DNA of 64,000 nt, from positions 1,550,001 to 1,614,000 of the forward strand of contig NZ_CP107917.1 in NCBI RefSeq assembly GCF_036014175.1, given 5' to 3'. The notes under the pieces are model-generated. The model was given only the letters and a program-made list of their open reading frames with translations. It did no database searches and had not been told where the DNA came from. Positions 59,420-64,000 of this stretch are shown here, piece after piece (within the stretch, counting starts at the first letter, position 1; each line of letters starts with the position of its first letter). This DNA comes from Streptomyces sp. NBC_00443 (lineage in GTDB: Bacteria; Actinomycetota; Actinomycetes; Streptomycetales; Streptomycetaceae). A program made the translations under genes and the position numbers.

Positions 59420-59530
59420 GCGGCCCGGGGACTGGTTCGGAGGCGGTCAGGAGTGGGGCGGGCTGCTGGACCCCGGCAGCTCTCCCCCGGCCACCCGGCT
59501 CGGCTCGGCCCCGCCCGCCGAACCCGGCGC

Positions 59531-59555
59531 TCCCCCGCCCGCCGAGGGCGGGGGA
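59531..59555 (+). terminator. Hairpin terminator after 3HCDH
   Basis: TCCCCCGCCC and GGGCGGGGGA form a perfect 10-bp stem with a five-base loop, between the 3HCDH gene and the TetR gene. It argues that the regulator starts downstream of it. Confidence 0.75.
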
Positions 59556-59566
59556 AACCCCGTACA

Positions 59567-59584
59567 TGCGCATCAAGCTGCGCA
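59567..59584. promoter_or_regulatory. Inverted repeat just upstream of the TetR gene
   Basis: TGCGCA-TCAAGC-TGCGCA is an inverted repeat (each arm is also self-complementary) ending 19 bp before the chosen TetR start. It is a candidate autoregulatory operator. A TACGTT -10-like sequence follows. Confidence 0.4.
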
Positions 59585-59603
59585 CATGCAGTACGTTCGG
59601 GTC

Positions 59604-60416
59604 ATGCCCCAGCCCGCCAAGTCCTCACGTACACCAGCCACGCCCGACGCGCCGGAAAGTGCCGCCGGCAGTCGCGCGGCCGCCCAGCGGCTCAAGATGC
59701 GCCGCGAACTGGCTGCCGCGGCCATGGAGCTGTTCGCGACCAAGGGGTACGAGGCAACCACCGTCGACGAGATCGCGGCGCAGGCCGGGGTCGCCCGCCG
59801 CACGTTCTTCCGCCACTTCCGCTCCAAGGAAGAGGCGATCTTCCCCGACCACGACGACACGCTGATCCGCGCGGAGGCGGTGCTCAACGCGGCGCCCGCG
59901 CACGAGCACCCGCTCGACACCGTGTGCCGTGGCATCAAGGAAGTCATGAAGATGTACGCGGCTCGCCCGGAGATCTCGGTGGCCCGCTACAAGCTCACGC
60001 GCGAGGTGCCCACCCTGCGTGAGGCGGAGATCGCGTCGGTGGCCCGCTACGAGCGTCTGTTCACCCGCTACCTCCTCGGCCACTTCGACGAGCACGCGCA
60101 CGACGACGACGCCAACGACGACCCGCTGCTGGCGGAGGTCGCCGCGTCGGCCGTGGTCACCGCGCACAACCACGTCCTGCGGCGCTGGCTGCGGGCCGGC
60201 GGACAGGGCGACGTGGAGACTCAGCTCGACCACGCCTTCGCGATCGTGCGGCGGACGTTCGGGACGGGGATCGGGGCGGGCCGGGAGACCGCGCCGCGTA
60301 CGGTGCCGGCCTCCGTGGCCAGTCAGGGCGAGGTGCTCGTGACCGTGGCACGGACCGACGCGCCGCTCGACGAGGTGATGCGGACCATCGAACAGGCGCT
60401 GAAGGAGCGGGCGTAG
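59604..60416 (+). CDS. TetR/AcrR family transcriptional regulator
   Basis: A 270-residue regulator. The N-terminal HTH is MELFATKGYEATTVDEIAAQ and AGVARRTFFRHFRSKEEAIF; the C-terminal ~150 residues are a ligand-binding helical domain with long charged loops (DEHAHDDDANDDPLLAEVAA). It sits between 3HCDH and ccr and likely regulates the ethylmalonyl-CoA genes or itself. Start chosen at ATG 59604 because the terminator precedes it; ATG 59586 (MQYVRV) is possible, and leaderless transcription from a TACGTT -10 is plausible. A weak GGGGA/TCCCC hairpin follows the gene. Confidence 0.85.
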   Translation: MPQPAKSSRTPATPDAPESAAGSRAAAQRLKMRRELAAAAMELFATKGYEATTVDEIAAQAGVARRTFFRHFRSKEEAIFPDHDDTLIRAEAVLNAAPAHEHPLDTVCRGIKEVMKMYAARPEISVARYKLTREVPTLREAEIASVARYERLFTRYLLGHFDEHAHDDDANDDPLLAEVAASAVVTAHNHVLRRWLRAGGQGDVETQLDHAFAIVRRTFGTGIGAGRETAPRTVPASVASQGEVLVTVARTDAPLDEVMRTIEQALKERA

Positions 60417-60502
60417 GGCGTCGCCGGGGAACCATCTCCCCGACCCGTCCGTCTTCAATGTCGAAGCACGATCTTGACGGTGTGCGACGGAAGAGGGTTG
60501 CC

Positions 60503-60721
60503 ATGCAGACGAACGACCCGACCAGGCTCCAGGCCACACTGGCCGACGGGCGGCGCATGACCCTGTCCCTCCCCGCGACGGACGCGAAGTGGGCCGCCGA
60601 CGGCATCAAGGGCCTGCGCGCCGTCCCGCCCACGCACACGGGCCGGGGCGAGGAGCCGCCCGCCCTCCCCGAGGAGCCGGCGCTCCCCCTGCAGGTGGCC
60701 CTGCTCGGTCTGGGCGCCTAG
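60503..60721 (+). CDS. Hypothetical small protein (72 aa)
   Basis: A 72-residue protein (MQTNDPTRLQATLADGRRMT, LSLPATDAKWAADGIKGLRA, then a Pro/Glu-rich end). AGAGGG precedes the ATG at 60503. I do not recognise it; it has a short beta-hairpin-like start and no membrane segment. It resembles small Streptomyces hypotheticals, but coding status is moderate. Confidence 0.5.
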   Translation: MQTNDPTRLQATLADGRRMTLSLPATDAKWAADGIKGLRAVPPTHTGRGEEPPALPEEPALPLQVALLGLGA

Positions 60722-60817
60722 GTCATGCCCGGCGGACCGACCCGCCCCTGAGCGACAGCCGCCCGGAGCGGGAGGCCAGGCCTCGCGACGGCCGCATATT
60801 CTGCTGCCGGACAGGGC

Positions 60818-61560
60818 CTACCCCCGACCCAGCCGCACCGACCGGCCAGGGGCGAATCTCGCCGCCCGTCCCGGGTCAGCCTCCCCCGTGAGCAGTCCCG
60901 CCACCAGCCGTTCCGTCGCCGTGGCCAGCATCAGGCCCAGCATGTTGTGGCCGGTGGCCAGCACGATCCGGGGCCGGCCCGGTAGCGGGCCGATCAGGGG
61001 CAGGGCGTCAGGGGTCATCGGGCGCGGCCCCATCCACTCCTGCTCCTGTCGCTCCCAGTCGGCACCCGGCAGATACGGCCGGGCAGCCGCCACCAGCGCC
61101 GGAACGCGGCCCTACCGGAAGCGGTCCGGGTCACGGTCGAACTCCATCGTCCCGGCGACCCGCACCCCTTGCCCAACGGCGCCGGCACCGCCTTCGCCGA
61201 GCCCAGATGGACCAGGCGTTTCGGCACCGCCGCAGCCGACACCGAGAAGCCGTAGCCCTTCCCGGCGGCCATCTCGATCCGTACGCCGAGCGAGGCGCAC
61301 ACCTCCCGGTACCAGACACCCGCGGCGATCACGACGGCGTCCGCCTGGTAGGTTCCCGCGGTCGTACGGACCTCGACGCGATCCGCGTCCTCCCGGACCG
61401 CCGTCACCCGAGCGCCCTCGACCAGCTCGGCCCCGTCGCACCGCAGCCGCTCGGCCAGCGTGTCCACGAACTGCCCGGGGTCCACCGCCCATTGGCGCTC
61501 CACCAGGAACCCGGCCCGGGCGACGGGCCCGGTGCCCAGCTCGTCGCCTCGGTCGTACGG
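60818..61560 (-). pseudogene. FAD-dependent D-amino-acid dehydrogenase (DadA-like) remnant
   Basis: A DadA/glycine-oxidase-like gene in pieces. The 5' part keeps ERQWAVDPGQFVDTLAERLR, GTYQADAVVIAAGVWYREVC and GKGYGFSVSAAAVPKRLVHL. A one-base deletion in a C run at 61165-61168 shifts frame (GVRVAGTMEFDRDPDRFR resumes in another). An in-frame amber at 61112-61114 follows, then the C-terminal MGPRPMTPDALPLIGPLPGR and RIVLATGHNMLGLMLATATE. The N-terminal ~100 residues with the FAD motif are missing. It abuts a broken regulator gene. Confidence 0.8.
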
Positions 61561-61565
61561 CAGGA

Positions 61566-61815
61566 ACGCGCCCGATACGCGGCCGCGCTCCTCGTGGGGC
61601 TGCGGGAGCGGGCGGACTGGCCGGTGCTGCGGGAGACGTTGATCGCCTGGGCGGAGTGCGGCTTCCAGCTCGTCCGGACCGCCGAGCGGCTCGCCGTCCA
61701 CCGCAACACCCTCCTGCACCGGCTGACGAAGATCGGGCAGCTGAGCGGGCGCGGGGTGCGCGAGGCGCGTACTGCCATGGCCATGTACCTGGCATGTCTG
61801 GCCGATGCCCTCTAG
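61566..61815 (+). pseudogene. CdaR/PucR-type regulator fragment (C-terminal HTH only)
   Basis: About 83 codons encode the end of a PucR/CdaR-family regulator: LLVGLRERADWPVLRETLIA, ECGFQLVRTAERLAVHRNTL, then HRLTKIGQLSGRGVREA. The LAVHRNTLLHRLTKI stretch is the family's helix-turn-helix. No start codon, N-terminal sensor or GGDEF-like domain precedes it. The truncation point meets the 5' truncation of the DadA remnant, as if a deletion removed both genes' 5' ends. Confidence 0.75.
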
Positions 61816-61878
61816 GCGACCGGCCGGAGACGACTGGTGACCGAAAGCGCCCGATTAACGCCTACTCGCCGGTAGCTT

Positions 61879-61907
61879 TGATCGATCATCGCTCATTTGT
61901 TACGTAA
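61879..61907. promoter_or_regulatory. Palindromes in the ccr leader region
   Basis: TGATCGATCA (61879-61888) and TTACGTAA (61900-61907) are perfect palindromes in the 389-bp gene-free region between the regulator fragment and ccr. They could be operator sites; no binding protein is implied. The rest of the gap shows no coding sequence. Confidence 0.3.
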
Positions 61908-62204
61908 AGATTTCATCTGAGAGCAAGTTCTGGCACCCAGTGCCTTGCCCCATGACACGCCGTGCCATACGTTGAAAGTGTCCGGGCGGCCGGCGTGCAG
62001 AGACCTTTCGTACGTCGGCTGTCCCCGCAAGCTCCTCCCGGGGCCTGCGCGCCCGGACGCCTGCGTCACAGGCAACCTCCCGCGCCACAAAGCGCTGCCG
62101 AACAGCACAACAGCCGAACCGACGGCAACCACAAAATCCCTCAGCAGCACCGACGTAACCCTCAGCACCCCTCCCTCAGGGTGCGTATCGCCGGAGGCAA
62201 CACC

Positions 62205-63548
62205 GTGACCGTGAAGGACATCCTCGACGCGATCCAGTCGCCGGACTCCACGCCCGCCGACTTCGCCGCCATGCCGCTCCCCGAGTCGTACCGCGCGATC
62301 ACCGTGCACAAGGACGAGACGGAGATGTTCGCGGGCCTGGAGACCCGCGACAAGGACCCGCGCAAGTCGATCCACCTCGACGACGTGCCGCTGCCCGAGC
62401 TCGGCCCGGGCGAGGCCCTGGTGGCCGTGATGGCCTCCTCGGTCAACTACAACTCGGTGTGGACGTCGATCTTCGAGCCGCTGTCCACCTTCGGGTTCCT
62501 GGAGCGCTACGGCCGCACCAACGACCTGGCCAAGCGCCATGACCTGCCGTACCACATCATCGGCTCCGACCTCGCGGGCGTCGTCCTGCGCACCGGCCCG
62601 GGCGTCAACGCCTGGAAGCCCGGTGACGAGGTCGTCGCGCACTGTCTGTCCGTCGAGATGGAGTCCAGCGACGGCCACAACGACACCATGCTCGACCCCG
62701 AGCAGCGGATCTGGGGCTTCGAGACGAACTTCGGCGGCCTCGCGGAGATCGCGCTCGTCAAGTCCAACCAGCTGATGCCCAAGCCGGGTCACCTCAGCTG
62801 GGAGGAGGCCGCCGCTCCGGGCCTGGTCAACTCCACCGCGTACCGGCAGCTGGTCTCCCGCAACGGCGCCGGCATGAAGCAGGGCGACAACGTCCTGATC
62901 TGGGGCGCGAGCGGCGGACTCGGGTCGTACGCCACACAGTTCGCACTGGCCGGTGGCGCCAACCCGATCTGTGTCGTCTCCAGTGACCAGAAGGCGGACA
63001 TCTGCCGCTCGATGGGCGCGGAGGCGATCATCGACCGCAACGCGGAGGGCTACAAGTTCTGGAAGGACGAGCGGACCCAGGACCCGAAGGAGTGGAAGCG
63101 CTTCGGCAAGCGCATCCGCGAGTTCACCGGCGGCGAGGACATCGACATCGTCTTCGAGCACCCCGGCCGCGAGACCTTCGGCGCCTCGGTCTTCGTCACC
63201 CGCAAGGGCGGCACCATCACCACCTGTGCCTCCACCTCGGGCTACATGCACGAGTACGACAACCGCTACCTGTGGATGTCGCTGAAGCGGATCATCGGCT
63301 CGCACTTCGCCAACTACCGCGAGGCCTGGGAGGCCAACCGGCTCATCGCGAAGGGCAAGATCCACCCCACCCTGTCGAAGGTGTACTCGCTCGAGGACAC
63401 CGGCCAGGCGGCCTACGACGTGCACCGCAACCTCCACCAGGGCAAGGTCGGCGTCCTGTGCCTCGCCCCCGAGGAGGGCCTCGGCGTGCGCGACGAGGAG
63501 ATGCGCGCCAAGCACATCGACGCCATCAACCGCTTCCGCAACATCTGA
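62205..63548 (+). CDS. ccr: Crotonyl-CoA carboxylase/reductase
   Basis: A 447-residue medium-chain dehydrogenase/reductase-type enzyme (VTVKDILDAIQSPDSTPADF, SVNYNSVWTSIFEPLSTFGF, WGASGGLGSYATQFALAGGA NADPH motif, FGKRIREFTGGEDIDIVFEH). CCR reductively carboxylates crotonyl-CoA with CO2 and NADPH to ethylmalonyl-CoA, a source of polyketide extender units. The GTG at 62205 has GGAGG seven bases upstream; the frame is open further 5' but has no homology. meaA follows after 17 bp. Confidence 0.92.
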   Translation: MTVKDILDAIQSPDSTPADFAAMPLPESYRAITVHKDETEMFAGLETRDKDPRKSIHLDDVPLPELGPGEALVAVMASSVNYNSVWTSIFEPLSTFGFLERYGRTNDLAKRHDLPYHIIGSDLAGVVLRTGPGVNAWKPGDEVVAHCLSVEMESSDGHNDTMLDPEQRIWGFETNFGGLAEIALVKSNQLMPKPGHLSWEEAAAPGLVNSTAYRQLVSRNGAGMKQGDNVLIWGASGGLGSYATQFALAGGANPICVVSSDQKADICRSMGAEAIIDRNAEGYKFWKDERTQDPKEWKRFGKRIREFTGGEDIDIVFEHPGRETFGASVFVTRKGGTITTCASTSGYMHEYDNRYLWMSLKRIIGSHFANYREAWEANRLIAKGKIHPTLSKVYSLEDTGQAAYDVHRNLHQGKVGVLCLAPEEGLGVRDEEMRAKHIDAINRFRNI

Positions 63549-63565
63549 GACACCCGAGGTCATAG

Positions 63566-64000
63566 ATGACTGAGCGTCAGCCCGCCGAAGGCAAGCGGGA
63601 GAAGGACCGGCCGTGGCTCATGCGCACGTACGCCGGTCACTCCACGGCCGAGGCGTCCAACGAGTTGTACCGGCGCAACCTCGCCAAGGGCCAGACCGGT
63701 CTGTCGGTCGCGTTCGACCTGCCGACGCAGACCGGCTACGACTCCGACCACATCCTCGCCCGCGGCGAGGTCGGCCGGGTCGGCGTACCGGTGGCCCATG
63801 TCGGTGACATGCGCCGGCTGTTCCAGGACATCCCCCTGGAGCAGATGAACACCTCGATGACGATCAACGCCACCGCCATGTGGCTGCTGGCGCTCTACCA
63901 GGTCGTCGCCGAGGAGCAGGGCGCGGACATCACCAAGCTCCAGGGCACGACCCAGAACGACATCGTCAAGGAGTACCTGTCGCGGGGGACGCATGTCTTC
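63566..64000 (+). CDS. meaA: Ethylmalonyl-CoA mutase / protein MeaA (3' end cut by window)
   Basis: The first 145 residues of a B12-dependent mutase: [60 protein letters not shown], and [20 protein letters not shown]. The [12 protein letters not shown] start is typical of MeaA rather than classical methylmalonyl-CoA mutase. MeaA converts ethylmalonyl-CoA to methylsuccinyl-CoA. ATG 63566 lies after GAGGTCATAG. Needs cobalamin, which links to the cobalt-uptake genes elsewhere in the window. Confidence 0.9.
   Translation, partial: MTERQPAEGKREKDRPWLMRTYAGHSTAEASNELYRRNLAKGQTGLSVAFDLPTQTGYDSDHILARGEVGRVGVPVAHVGDMRRLFQDIPLEQMNTSMTINATAMWLLALYQVVAEEQGADITKLQGTTQNDIVKEYLSRGTHVF

Noticed and set aside
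61962..62204. N-terminal extension of ccr
   Set aside because: Upstream residues lack homology; the GTG at 62205 with GGAGG fits CCR length.
1..64000. Insertion sequence, integrase, prophage or tRNA genes
   Set aside because: No transposase or integrase motif, terminal repeats or tRNA-like clover-leaf was found on reading both strands by eye.

Overview
The window is very GC-rich, with tightly packed genes, GTG starts, GGAGG ribosome-binding sites and rare TTA codons. The gene content (Streptomyces-type gas-vesicle cluster, LAXTG surface protein, F420-dependent oxidoreductase, SpoIIE-type phosphatase, crotonyl-CoA reductase/MeaA) points to a Streptomyces chromosome. Both ends are cut inside genes: a release-factor-like protein at the left and meaA at the right.

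Left part (1-23 kb). Housekeeping and envelope genes come first: baeRF-type protein, ABC-F ATPase, histidine phosphatase, a PAP2-diacylglycerol kinase fusion and a methyltransferase. A complete minus-strand gas-vesicle operon in the order gvpO-A-F-G-Y-Z-J-L-S-K follows. It lies directly downstream of, and may be co-transcribed with, a transketolase and a LigD-type polymerase gene. Next come a type II NADH dehydrogenase, an F420 oxidoreductase/enolase-superfamily pair, an SDR remnant and several small genes, including an arginase-fold protein that has lost metal-binding histidines.

Middle part (23-41 kb). A four-peptidase operon (DppA, M20, S9, S66) is followed by a SigK/RskA-type sigma/anti-sigma pair. 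The most interesting locus is a five-gene minus-strand operon (29682-37956). It holds SbnA and SbnB (2,3-diaminopropionate synthesis), a SyrP-like Fe/2-oxoglutarate oxygenase, an NRPS with half a C domain plus A and PCP domains, and a separate PCP-membrane-condensation protein of the Pls/PosA type. Together they predict a small or polymeric diaminopropionate product. Divergent from it is a cobalamin riboswitch and cbiMNQO cobalt transporter whose cbiQ carries a one-base frameshift.

Right part (41-64 kb). This holds an amino-acid permease with a universal stress protein, a Tat-exported flavoprotein, a decayed LAXTG surface protein, a SpoIIE-type phosphatase with a TTA codon, an MFS-Cna-B fusion, and a radical-SAM gene behind a perfect LexA-type palindrome. 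A secreted tripeptidyl aminopeptidase, RidA, a GNAT enzyme and a TTA-containing HEAT-repeat protein follow. The window ends in an ethylmalonyl-CoA pathway locus: tandem 3-hydroxyacyl-CoA dehydrogenase, TetR regulator, two facing broken genes, ccr and meaA.

No tRNA, rRNA, CRISPR array, insertion sequence or phage integrase was seen.
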